From Massilia norwichensis (GTDB taxonomy: Bacteria > Pseudomonadota > Gammaproteobacteria > Burkholderiales > Burkholderiaceae_D), in assembly GCF_024753245.1 (NCBI RefSeq), contig NZ_JANUGX010000025.1, positions 44,146 to 108,145 of the forward strand: 64,000 nt of DNA, read 5' to 3'. How positions within the stretch are numbered: position 1 is the first letter of the stretch; every line of letters starts with the position of its first letter. Shown piece after piece: positions 1 to 7,412 of this stretch. The translations under genes were made by a program, and so were the position numbers. Below the pieces are notes generated by a model. That model was given only the letters and a program-made list of their open reading frames with translations. It had not been told where the DNA came from and did not search any database.

Positions 1-1599
1 AACTTCTACCTGTACGGCGGCGACAATGCCTTCACCAGCCGGACCTTCGAGCAGTTCGCGTTGCCCTCGGGCGAAGTGACGCAGGCGCGCCGCGCGGCCT
101 ACGACGGCAGCGGCAGCTACCGCGGCGCCGTCCTGTATCCGCGCCTGTCCTGGAAGTTCGAGAACGGCGACGAGCTGAATGCCTCGGTCGGCATCCAGTC
201 GAACCGCAATACCTGGGGCGGCGTCTCGCACACCGACAACCTGGTCGGCAGCTTTGCCAGCCCCGATTATGTCGAGAACCTGCAGAGCAGCCCGGGCGGC
301 ATGACGGGCATGCAGGGCGAAGTCGGCTGGATCGCGAAGCTCGCCGGCGGCAAGCTGGACCTGAAGGTGTCGGCGGAGCGCAACCGCAATTACAACGACA
401 GTCTCAACGACATGTACACGGTCGGCCGCGCCCAGCGCCTGCTGCGCGACTGGGATACCGTCGACCGCGGCCACCGCACCAGCCTGCGCGGCAAGTACAC
501 GCGCTCGCTGTTCGACGGCCATGCGCTGACCGCCGGCCTGGACGCCAGCGTGCAGGAGAGCGAGCAGACGCGCGACCGCCACGAGCAGTTGAACCAGGCG
601 GCGCCGACCTACTTCGTCGAGACCTTCGCGCCGAAGCTCACGCGCCTGGCCGGCTTCGCGCAGGACGAATGGAGCATCGACAAGCAGCTGTCGGTCTACC
701 TCGGCGCGCGCTGGGAAGGCGTGCGGACCGACAGCGAGGCAAACAGTCCCGAGACCGGCATGCTGAAGACCAGCTCGCGCAGCCACGTGCTCAGCCCCGT
801 GGCCCAGACCCTGTACAAATTCCCGGGCGACAGCGGCCGCCAGCTGCGCCTGGCCCTGACCCGCACCTACAAGGCGCCGACCATCGACCAGCTCACCGCG
901 CGCCGCTGGGAAGCCGCGGTCAACACGCGCTTCGACGCCGATTCGAGCGGCAATCCGGACCTGCGTCCCGAGCTGGCGAACGGCATCGACATCACCTACG
1001 AGCACTTCCTGAAGGATGGCGCGATGTTCTCGGCCAGCGTGTCGCGCCGCGCGATCACCGATTACATCCGCACCCGTCTCGACCTCGATGCCAATGGCCG
1101 CTGGGTCTACCGTCCGATCAACGACGGCGACGCGCTGGTGCGCTCGCTGCAGCTGGAAGCCAAGACGCCCGGCAAGCTGCTCGGCGAGGCTTTCAAGGAT
1201 CTCGACCTGCGAGCAAGCTTCAGCCGCAACTGGTCGCACGTCGCCGCCGTCCCCGGCCCCGGCAATACGCTCGATGGCCAGACCCCGATGTCGGCCACGC
1301 TGGGCGTCGATTACCGCAAGGGCGACCTGGCCGTCGGTAGCAGCCTGGCCTGGCAGAAGGGCGGCTGGGTGCGCATCTCCGAAGCCCAGTCCCAGCTCCA
1401 GCAGACCCGGCGCGACCTCGATGCTTACGTGCTCTACAAGTTCAATCCGCGCTACCAGCTGCGGGTGTCGGCCAACAACATCCTCGGCATGGACAATCCC
1501 TCGGACCGGCTCTACCAGGATGCGGCGGGTACGTCGCGCGAGACCGGTTTCCAGCCGGGATCGGTGCGGGTGGGGGCGAATCTGGAGATGAAGTTCTGA
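1..1599 (+). CDS. TonB-dependent outer membrane receptor, 3' part only
   Basis: The reading frame is open from base 1 and continues upstream of the window, so only the C-terminal 532 residues are present. What is visible is a run of alternating amphipathic beta-strands and loops with the usual receptor features: a SARKAPT-like segment (TYKAPTIDQL), a NPDLRPE motif followed by a strand describing the barrel (ELANGIDITYEHF), and a terminal strand ending in Phe (GANLEMKF), the outer-membrane insertion signal. The plug domain and TonB box lie outside the window. Such receptors import ferric siderophores or other scarce ligands using TonB energy. Its stop faces the minus-strand iron operon at 3603-8087 across the island at 1643-3602, so a role in iron uptake is likely but inferred. 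An alternative in-frame TTG at 61 is not the start. Confidence 0.9.
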   Translation, partial: NFYLYGGDNAFTSRTFEQFALPSGEVTQARRAAYDGSGSYRGAVLYPRLSWKFENGDELNASVGIQSNRNTWGGVSHTDNLVGSFASPDYVENLQSSPGGMTGMQGEVGWIAKLAGGKLDLKVSAERNRNYNDSLNDMYTVGRAQRLLRDWDTVDRGHRTSLRGKYTRSLFDGHALTAGLDASVQESEQTRDRHEQLNQAAPTYFVETFAPKLTRLAGFAQDEWSIDKQLSVYLGARWEGVRTDSEANSPETGMLKTSSRSHVLSPVAQTLYKFPGDSGRQLRLALTRTYKAPTIDQLTARRWEAAVNTRFDADSSGNPDLRPELANGIDITYEHFLKDGAMFSASVSRRAITDYIRTRLDLDANGRWVYRPINDGDALVRSLQLEAKTPGKLLGEAFKDLDLRASFSRNWSHVAAVPGPGNTLDGQTPMSATLGVDYRKGDLAVGSSLAWQKGGWVRISEAQSQLQQTRRDLDAYVLYKFNPRYQLRVSANNILGMDNPSDRLYQDAAGTSRETGFQPGSVRVGANLEMKF

Positions 1600-1610
1600 G
1601 CGTTGAGGCA

Positions 1611-1642
1611 AAAAAAATCCGCCGGCGGTGAGCACGGCGGAT
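1611..1642 (-). terminator. Rho-independent terminator, minus strand
   Basis: ATCCGCCG (1617-1624) pairs perfectly with CGGCGGAT (1635-1642) around a 10-nt loop, and seven A residues at 1611-1617 become a U-run on the minus-strand transcript. On the plus strand no T-run follows, so it works for transcripts coming from the right: today the gene at 1795-2643, and perhaps originally the iron operon ending at 3603. The rest of 1643-1794 holds only a weak inverted repeat, CAGTCT (1683-1688) with AGACTG (1705-1710). Confidence 0.75.
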
Positions 1643-1794
1643 GAATGCATATCCGGTGTCGGAGATACACAAGAGATTGAAACAGTCTAGCGGCTTATCG
1701 TGTCAGACTGGTGACAAGGTCGGGCCGCCGCAACAGCTGCTATCCATCAAAGTTCGGCACATCTGAGGCCGCAGCACGCTATGTACACGGCACC

Positions 1795-2643
1795 TCAAGC
1801 CTTGAGGTAGTCGACCAATTGACCGAGTGGCCAAGCGCGGTGTGGGCGTAAATTGCCAGGCCTCGCATTGAAAATCATCTGACGAGACCACGTAAAGCTG
1901 TTGGCTGGGTCGCCGACCAGGTAAGCTGGCCGGCTTCCGCCCCGAGCGACGTAATCGACGTCCTTGTGCCAATAGGTGTCGTCGTGTGAAGTGCGATGCG
2001 CATGAGGCAGTATTGGGGGATGATAGAAGTCCGGAGAGACGCGTTGCGTATGTGTTAGCTGTTCGTGACGAGGAATCAGCACGTCACCGTTTACATGTCG
2101 GCTTGCATTTTTTGCGTCGAGGGTTGTGCTACGGCCTGATGCTCGTAAGGCTTGGACCAGGTCGAACTGAGAAGCATACGCTTCCCCAACCCGCATCAGG
2201 AATGCCAGAGATTGCCGATGACCGAACTTGGCACCGGACCCAGTCATGCCGGCTACCCAAACGCCATCGCGCCACTGTGATGGAGACAGGACAGTGCGAG
2301 TACTGTGCTTGCAAGTAAGCAGCGTTATGAAACCACCGCAGAAGTTAGGCGCACTTGCGGTTTGCTTGACGTTGCCATCTTCATCCAGCCGCAGGGTTTC
2401 AACAACATAGGTGTAGCACGGTTGTTTTTCGAGCGGACCAAACCTGCCGAGCCGGGCACACAGGGCCTCTAAATCGAGATTGTGCGCGGCACTGGTGATG
2501 ACATTGTCGCCGTTCCACCCTTTACTTTGGGTCTGCTGCCCAGTGAAGTCAATTGCAGTGGTAGGCAACTTGGGCGCACATCCACGGTTCGTTCCTCGTA
2601 CAGGTGGCGCTTGCTTTTCGGACGGGCGGCAGGATCTGGTCAT
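1795..2643 (-). CDS. Hypothetical protein resembling the Nmad2 (nucleotide modification associated) group
   Basis: This 282-residue protein starts at ATG 2643; a GTG at 2661 is possible. Residues 1-70 are a poorly conserved lead. From residue 77 the order of motifs is Y-T-Y-V-V-E-T (77-83), a short turn with A-P (98-99), a T-L-L-T-C-K strand (107-112), then W-V-A-G (129-132) and a strand S-L-A-F-L-M-R-V-G-E (145-154), with a His-rich region near 207-228. I recall this order (Y.YVV, TLATCK, W+.G, YA+.V.E) from the Nmad2 family described around phage and bacterial base-modification genes, but I could not run a search, so the match is tentative. Nothing suggests a signal peptide or membrane segment. 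It is divergent from the glycosylase-like gene at 2723 and its GC content and codon use are lower than the flanking genes, which suggests transfer. A short hairpin (CCTCAAG/CTTGAGG, 1793-1807) covers the stop codon. Confidence 0.6.
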   Translation of the reverse strand: MTRSCRPSEKQAPPVRGTNRGCAPKLPTTAIDFTGQQTQSKGWNGDNVITSAAHNLDLEALCARLGRFGPLEKQPCYTYVVETLRLDEDGNVKQTASAPNFCGGFITLLTCKHSTRTVLSPSQWRDGVWVAGMTGSGAKFGHRQSLAFLMRVGEAYASQFDLVQALRASGRSTTLDAKNASRHVNGDVLIPRHEQLTHTQRVSPDFYHPPILPHAHRTSHDDTYWHKDVDYVARGGSRPAYLVGDPANSFTWSRQMIFNARPGNLRPHRAWPLGQLVDYLKA

Positions 2644-2664
2644 GGTTGTTCTAAGCCCCACAGG

Positions 2665-2702
2665 TTAAGACGGTTTTATTATCATATATGATCGATAACC
2701 GT
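2665..2702. promoter_or_regulatory. Shared divergent promoter with nested inverted repeats (candidate operator)
   Basis: The 79-bp gap between the two divergent starts contains a perfect 12-bp palindrome ATCATATATGAT (2681-2692) nested inside the inverted repeat ACGGTT (2670-2675) / AACCGT (2697-2702); the two centres are within half a base of each other. A plausible plus-strand promoter overlaps it: TTAAGA (2665-2670), 16-bp spacer, TATGAT (2687-2692). Because the inner palindrome is symmetric, a TATGAT hexamer also reads on the minus strand at 2686-2681. An autoregulating dimeric protein binding here could switch both genes at once; that is inference. Confidence 0.45.
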
Positions 2703-2722
2703 TCAGGTCGACTGCCAATTTG

Positions 2723-3577
2723 ATGACATTATCTGCTCCTTTACTCACTTATAGCGAACGCGTAGAGCGTGGTTATAGCCTGGCCAGCCTCCAGAGTCTG
2801 CTGCGCCAGATCCGTGCAGAGGGACGTTACCGTGACGCATGGGGCGTGAATGCACTTACAACTGCTAACCTTGGCGCGTTTAACGCAGAAGAAGCAAAAC
2901 GCGAATTGGCAGCAGCGGCAGACGCAGGTCGACTCGGCAATTCAGGCTTTCAGCCGAAGTTTGCAAATTCAGCAAGTGGGCTCTCACATGGCTTGAATCC
3001 CTATACTGACTGGACAATGTCCTTGCTCGATGCTCCTCCCCGGCACACTTATTTGTTCCTGGGACTCGACTTCTACGACATTGCTGATCTCGGGAGGCAG
3101 GCAGACTGGAACGCCTATCTACAAAACCCATTTATGGATCGAGATCCGTTTTGGCATAGGTTGTGGGCGTGGATAATGGACCGCACTGAGGTCAACAGTA
3201 ACAAGCGCGTGGTTTGGCAAACCGGGGTCGCTCCCCTAGAAGCGGCACGCTTCGTCAAGGCCGACGGCGGGGCCTTTATTTTTCACAATTTGATTCCTTA
3301 TCTGCGGCCCGCAGGCGTTGGCAGCACAGAGAAGGATTGGCCTAGCCGGGAATGGAACAAGCTTTCAGTGCAAGCCGATATCGTAGAAGATCTTCGCCTG
3401 CTTCGCGACTCCGTCCGTCATCCGATTCGTGCGTACTGCACGAGTGCAGCGGCTATAAAGGCGCTTACCAAAGCAGGGTTTAACGACAGGGAGGTCGTTT
3501 GCTGGAGCGCTCATCCATCGAAAGTGTTTTATCCATCGACGTTGTATCCGCGTGGCTTACATTTCAAAAAGATATGA
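2723..3577 (+). CDS. Divergent uracil-DNA-glycosylase-superfamily-like protein
   Basis: This is a 284-residue protein; ATG 2723 is preferred over the adjoining TTG 2720. Three motifs occur in the order and with roughly the spacing of family-1 uracil-DNA glycosylases: L-F-L-G-L-D-F-Y-D at 111-119 (compare VILGQDPYH, with the water-activating Asp kept as D116), F-H-N-L-I-P at 187-192 (compare LLNTVLT, with the base-reading Asn as N189), and S-A-H-P-S at 262-266 (compare HPSPLS, catalytic His as H264) followed by G-L-H-F (278-281) near the C-terminus, as UDG ends in R/C-HF. The usual Gln, Pro and His of GQDPYH are replaced by Leu, Phe and Asp, so substrate choice probably differs from plain uracil. 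The N-terminal 105 residues are unique. Lower GC than neighbours. The assignment rests on motif reading, not a search. Confidence 0.6.
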   Translation: MTLSAPLLTYSERVERGYSLASLQSLLRQIRAEGRYRDAWGVNALTTANLGAFNAEEAKRELAAAADAGRLGNSGFQPKFANSASGLSHGLNPYTDWTMSLLDAPPRHTYLFLGLDFYDIADLGRQADWNAYLQNPFMDRDPFWHRLWAWIMDRTEVNSNKRVVWQTGVAPLEAARFVKADGGAFIFHNLIPYLRPAGVGSTEKDWPSREWNKLSVQADIVEDLRLLRDSVRHPIRAYCTSAAAIKALTKAGFNDREVVCWSAHPSKVFYPSTLYPRGLHFKKI

Positions 3578-3602
3578 TGAGAAAAAATCAATCGTCGGTA
3601 GG

Positions 3603-4958
3603 TTAGTACACGTCACGCCGGTAGCGTCCCTCGTCAGCGAGGTGCTCCACCACATCGCCGCCAAGTATCTCCTGCAGGGTCTCATGCACCCCGCCCGCCA
3701 TCCCCTGCAGGCTGCCGCACACATAAATCGCGGCGTCATGCGCCACCCACTGCCGCACCAGCGCCGCCTGCTCGCGCAGCACGTCCTGCACGTAGCGGCG
3801 ACGCGGCTGGCCATCCTGCTGGTCGCGCGAGAACGCCAGGTCCAGCTTTTCCAGCCAGCCGGCTTCCACCCAGCCTTCCAGCTCGTGGCGCAGCAGGAAG
3901 TCGTGGGCCGCATTGCGTTCGCCGAACAGCAGCCAGTTCTCGCGCACCCCAAGCGCGATGCGGGCGCGCAGCAGGCCGCGCAGGCCGGCCAGGCCGCTGC
4001 CGTTGCCGATCAAAAGCATGGGCCGGCGTGCGTTGTCGCCGAGGCGGAAGCGCTGGTGCGCGCGGATGCGCAGGGGGATCGTGTCGTCCGGCCGCGCGCT
4101 TTCGCACAGCCAGCCGGAGGCCGCGCCGGGACTGCCGTCCTCGCGCTTTTGCAGGCGCACCAGCAGTTCCAGGCGGCCGTCCGCGGGAATCGAGGCGATC
4201 GAGTATTCGCGCGGATGCCCGGGGTCGGCGGGGGCGCTGACCTGGGCCAGGTCGCCGGCTTCCCAGGCGGGCAGGCCGCCGTCCAGCGGCGCCAGCACCA
4301 GGCGGTAAAGAGGCGCACCCTGGCTGCCGGGGTTGAGCAGCGTGCGCTCGGCGATGCGCCAGCCGGCATAAGCCGGCGCTTCCCAGTCGGGGGCGTCGAC
4401 GGTGCCGGCCAGGCGGCCCAGGTGGTGCTGCCAGTCTTCCAGGGCCTTGCCGGCGCCGCGGTCGACGTCGATGCGCTCGAACAGCGGCGTGGCGCCGGCC
4501 TTGGCCAGCCAGGCGTCCAGCGCGCGGCCGAAACCGCAGAAGTTGGCGTAGCTGCGGTCGCCCAGGGCCAGCACGGCGTAGTGCAGGTGGGCCAGGTCGG
4601 CACCCTCCGCCATCAGGCGTTCGGCAAAGCGCGCGGCCGTGTCCGGGGCGTCGCCTTCGCCGTAGGTGCTGGCGACGAACAGGATGCGGGTGGCGCCGCG
4701 CAGGCTGCCTTCGTCGAGGCTGGAGATGCACACGGCGCGCGCCGCCAGGCCGCCGGTGGCCAGCAGTTCGGCGCTGCGTTGGGCCAGGTATTCGGCGCTG
4801 CCGGTCTGGCTGGCGTACACGACCAGCCAGTCGGCCGCGGGGGCGTGCGCGCTGCGGCGGGCACGCGCCGCGCGCCAGTAGCCCGCGCACAGCGCCAGGT
4901 AGCTGGCCGACAGCAGCAGTGCGCCGCCCCAGCGCAGCGGGTCGATCGTCATCATCAT
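3603..4958 (-). CDS. Membrane-anchored flavodoxin/NADPH-flavoprotein reductase (CysJ-like)
   Basis: This 451-residue protein begins at the first of three consecutive ATG codons at 4958, 10 bp after the apbE stop. A single N-terminal membrane segment (about 9-27) is followed by a flavodoxin domain (VVYASQTGSAEYLAQ, then STYGEGDAPD and ALGDRSYANFCGFG), and then an FAD/NADPH ferredoxin-reductase module (REYSIASIP for FAD; LLIGNGSGLAGLRGLL for NADPH; YVCGSLQGMA near the end). It is the electron entry of sulfite reductase-type flavoproteins, but there is no cysI here. As last gene of a Fur-box operon with ApbE and PepSY proteins it probably feeds NADPH electrons into the inner membrane for ferric-chelate reduction; the acceptor is inferred. 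Confidence 0.85.
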   Translation of the reverse strand: MMMTIDPLRWGGALLLSASYLALCAGYWRAARARRSAHAPAADWLVVYASQTGSAEYLAQRSAELLATGGLAARAVCISSLDEGSLRGATRILFVASTYGEGDAPDTAARFAERLMAEGADLAHLHYAVLALGDRSYANFCGFGRALDAWLAKAGATPLFERIDVDRGAGKALEDWQHHLGRLAGTVDAPDWEAPAYAGWRIAERTLLNPGSQGAPLYRLVLAPLDGGLPAWEAGDLAQVSAPADPGHPREYSIASIPADGRLELLVRLQKREDGSPGAASGWLCESARPDDTIPLRIRAHQRFRLGDNARRPMLLIGNGSGLAGLRGLLRARIALGVRENWLLFGERNAAHDFLLRHELEGWVEAGWLEKLDLAFSRDQQDGQPRRRYVQDVLREQAALVRQWVAHDAAIYVCGSLQGMAGGVHETLQEILGGDVVEHLADEGRYRRDVY

Positions 4959-4968
4959 TCTTGCAGTC

Positions 4969-6015
4969 TCATTGCAGCAGCGCGCGCCAGGCTGGCGTGT
5001 GCACTTCGCGCAAGCCATCGCCTTCGCGCACCAGGTAGCGCGCCGCCAGGCCGCGCTGTTCGGCGAAGGGCAGGCCGGCGTCCACGCCCATCACGGTCAG
5101 CGCGGTCGAGAGCGCATCGGCCGCCATGCAGGTCGGCGCCAGCACCGTGCATGATGCGACATCGTTGGCGATCGGGTAGCCGGTGCGCGGGTCCAGCGTG
5201 TGCGAGGCGCGGCGCTGGGCCGGGCTCATGGAAAGCTGGTAGTAACGGCGATAGTCGCCGGAGGTGGCCACCGCCAGGCCGTGCAGGGCGACCACCGCTT
5301 GCGGTACCGGGCCAGCTGCGGCATCGGGCACGCCTTCGAGTTCGACCCACCACGGCTGGCCATCGTCCTTGACGCCGGCGCCGCGCAGTTCGCCGCCGAC
5401 TTCGACCAGGTAGTGGCGCAGGCCCAGCGCTTCCAGGCGCTGCGCCAGGCAGTCGACCGCATAGCCCTTGGCCACCGAGGACAGGTCGAGGATGGCGCCG
5501 CCCGGCTGGTACAGCGCGCGCTGGTCGCGGTCCAGGCGTGGGCGGCGGCCCTGGCGTTCGGCGAGGACGGCGGCCACCAGCTCGCGGTCCGGCGCGTAGA
5601 AGCCGGCCTGGTCGTAGCGCGAGGTCGGGCCGAAGCCCCACAGGTTGACCAGGGCGCCGGCAGCCGGGTCGTAGGCGCCGCCGGTCTCTTCACGCACCGA
5701 CAGCGCGTAGTCCATCACCGCGAAGAACTGCGGCGGCAGCGCATGCCAGCTGCCGGCGGGCGCGCGGTTGTAGTGCGAGAGCAGGGAAGCGCCGTCCCAG
5801 TGGCTCATCTGCGCGACGATCTGGTCCAGCTCTTCCTGCAGCAGCTGCCGGATGGCGGCGCCCGACGCGAGGTCGAGCGCCGGCGGCACCATCATCCGGG
5901 CCGACCAGCTGGTACCCATCGAGACGCCGCCCAGCGTGCGCAGGAGGCAGCCGGGGGCGGGCGGGACCGGGTCGATCTCGAGTGGAACCAGGACGGCGCG
6001 CATCGGGGAGGCCAT
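4969..6015 (-). CDS. apbE: FAD:protein FMN transferase (ApbE family)
   Basis: ApbE enzymes attach FMN through a phosphoester to Thr/Ser of periplasmic or membrane flavoproteins, using FAD and Mg2+. The 348-residue product shows the family landmarks in order: GTSWSARM near the start, MSHWDGASLLSHYNRAP, an LWGFGP segment, DLSSVAKGYAVD, VEVGGELRGAG, the substrate strand VATSGDYRRYY, HTLDPRTGYP and the metal site APTCMAADALSTAL. No clear signal peptide or lipobox is visible, so cytoplasmic or tethered location is uncertain. It sits between DUF4198 and the flavodoxin reductase with gaps of 11 and 10 bp, so one operon. Its likely target is a flavoprotein of this iron-reduction module. Confidence 0.93.
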   Translation of the reverse strand: MASPMRAVLVPLEIDPVPPAPGCLLRTLGGVSMGTSWSARMMVPPALDLASGAAIRQLLQEELDQIVAQMSHWDGASLLSHYNRAPAGSWHALPPQFFAVMDYALSVREETGGAYDPAAGALVNLWGFGPTSRYDQAGFYAPDRELVAAVLAERQGRRPRLDRDQRALYQPGGAILDLSSVAKGYAVDCLAQRLEALGLRHYLVEVGGELRGAGVKDDGQPWWVELEGVPDAAAGPVPQAVVALHGLAVATSGDYRRYYQLSMSPAQRRASHTLDPRTGYPIANDVASCTVLAPTCMAADALSTALTVMGVDAGLPFAEQRGLAARYLVREGDGLREVHTPAWRALLQ

Positions 6016-6026
6016 GGAATGCGCGC

Positions 6027-6857
6027 TTACTCCGGCAGGATCTCGAGCGTGGCCGAGTAGCTGTAGCGCTTGGTGTCGGCCGGGCCTTGCTCGCCGGGGC
6101 CGCGCGGCGCGTTGGCCGGGTAAGCTGCGCTCAGCCAGTACATGTTCGGTGCCGGCAGGGTGAAGGTGGCTTCGCCTTTCGCATCGGTGGTGAGGCGCAC
6201 TTCGTTCAGCGTGCCGCGGTACTTCACGCCGCCCGGGATCAGGCTGAAGGGGAAGTTGGCCAGCGGCTTGCCGTCCAGCTGGAAGCGGAAGGTCGCCTTT
6301 TCGCCGGTGTGCAGCTCGTTCGGGTGGGTGACCGGCACCAGTTCGAGGCCGGTGCCGAGCGGCTTGAGGGCGCCGGTGCTGGCCTTGTTGGCGGTGACGA
6401 AGGTGTCCTGGCGCTGGACCGTGGTCGTGCGCCTGACGTCGGTGACGCCGGCCGGGATCTCCTTGTCCGCGGTCTGCGCGCTGGCGCGGAAGCGTTTCGT
6501 CTCGCCGTTCAGCTGGTAGCTGCCCATGACGCTGGCCCCGGCCAGGGTGATGCGGTAGGTGCCGTTCTTCGGCAGCTTCAGGTCGACGCTGGAGCGGAAC
6601 TTGCTCATGGTGGCGGCGGGCGCCGGGGCGGTCTGGCCGTCCGGATCGGTGACCGTCAGGCCGTCCATGCGCAAGGGCAGGTGGTCGAGGTCGAACAGGC
6701 CTTCCGACACGGCGCCGTCGATCGTGACCCAGGCTTCGCGGTCGGTCTCGATCAGGGTGCTGCTCGGCAGCATCCAGGGCTTGTGGGCCTGGGCGGCGCA
6801 GGCCATGCCGGCCAGGATGGTGGTGATCGCGAACTGCTTGAAGAATTTGTTTTGCAT
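6027..6857 (-). CDS. DUF4198 periplasmic protein
   Basis: The 276-residue product has a Sec signal peptide ending at AQAH (about residues 1-24) and then the DUF4198 hallmark HKPWMLPSSTL, a beta-rich Ig-like fold with a C-terminal carboxypeptidase-regulatory-like repeat (TTDAKGEATFTLPAPNMYWL). Mature DUF4198 proteins start with His, which would become the free N-terminus after cleavage and could bind metal. DUF4198 genes recur beside TonB receptors, PepSY proteins and DUF2271 in iron-responsive clusters. The start ATG 6857 is 10 bp downstream of the DUF2271 stop. The biochemical role is unknown; a periplasmic metal or chelate carrier fits the context. Confidence 0.85.
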   Translation of the reverse strand: MQNKFFKQFAITTILAGMACAAQAHKPWMLPSSTLIETDREAWVTIDGAVSEGLFDLDHLPLRMDGLTVTDPDGQTAPAPAATMSKFRSSVDLKLPKNGTYRITLAGASVMGSYQLNGETKRFRASAQTADKEIPAGVTDVRRTTTVQRQDTFVTANKASTGALKPLGTGLELVPVTHPNELHTGEKATFRFQLDGKPLANFPFSLIPGGVKYRGTLNEVRLTTDAKGEATFTLPAPNMYWLSAAYPANAPRGPGEQGPADTKRYSYSATLEILPE

Positions 6858-6867
6858 GGTGAACCCC

Positions 6868-7392
6868 TTATTGGACCGAGATCGAAACCGCGCCCAGCTC
6901 TTCCTTGCCGCTGGCGCTCGCTGCCAGCTTGCCCTTGGCCGGCCAGGTGAAGGGCACGCGCACCAGTTCGCGGCCGCCGGCTTCGCGTGCGGCCTCGATG
7001 ACCAGCTTGTAGTCGCCGGCCGGCAGCTTGTCCAGGCCGGCCCTGGCGCCGGCGAAGTTCATGGTCTGCACGCCCGCCGAACGGGTCGCGCCGGAGACGC
7101 CATCCATCGGCAGCTCGACGTCGCGGCCGGCCTTGCGCCACCAGGTGCGCATGTCCTTGACCCACTTGGTGCCGGCGTTGTCCTTCTTCTTGACGTCGTA
7201 CAGCACCGCAAGAGTGGAAGCGACAGTCTGGTCGGCGCGCTCGATCCAGATCGCGACGTAGGGCTTGTGGTACTCGGCCACGTTCAGCTGCGGTAGTTCG
7301 AACTTGACGGTCAGGTCGGCGGCCATCGCGCCGTTGGAGACCAGCGGCAGCGCCAAGGGCAGCGTCAGGGCGAGCGATCGGGACAGTTTCAT
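6868..7392 (-). CDS. DUF2271 periplasmic protein
   Basis: This 174-residue protein has a signal peptide ending at AMAAD and the DUF2271 pattern: a V-A-I-W-I-E-R strand (about 45-51), the K-W-V-K-D-M-R-T-W-W-R-K segment, and the G-V-S-G-A-T-R-S-A-G-V motif shared with PepSY/FMN-binding partner proteins. ATG 7392 is preferred because a GAAAG lies about 7 nt upstream; ATG 7398 is the alternative. It lies 20 bp after the PepSY gene and 10 bp before DUF4198. The family has no proven activity; the tryptophan-rich segment and location suggest a periplasmic partner of the PepSY reductase. Confidence 0.85.
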   Translation of the reverse strand: MKLSRSLALTLPLALPLVSNGAMAADLTVKFELPQLNVAEYHKPYVAIWIERADQTVASTLAVLYDVKKKDNAGTKWVKDMRTWWRKAGRDVELPMDGVSGATRSAGVQTMNFAGARAGLDKLPAGDYKLVIEAAREAGGRELVRVPFTWPAKGKLAASASGKEELGAVSISVQ

Positions 7393-7412
7393 GGGCATGC
7401 TTTCAAGTGGGA

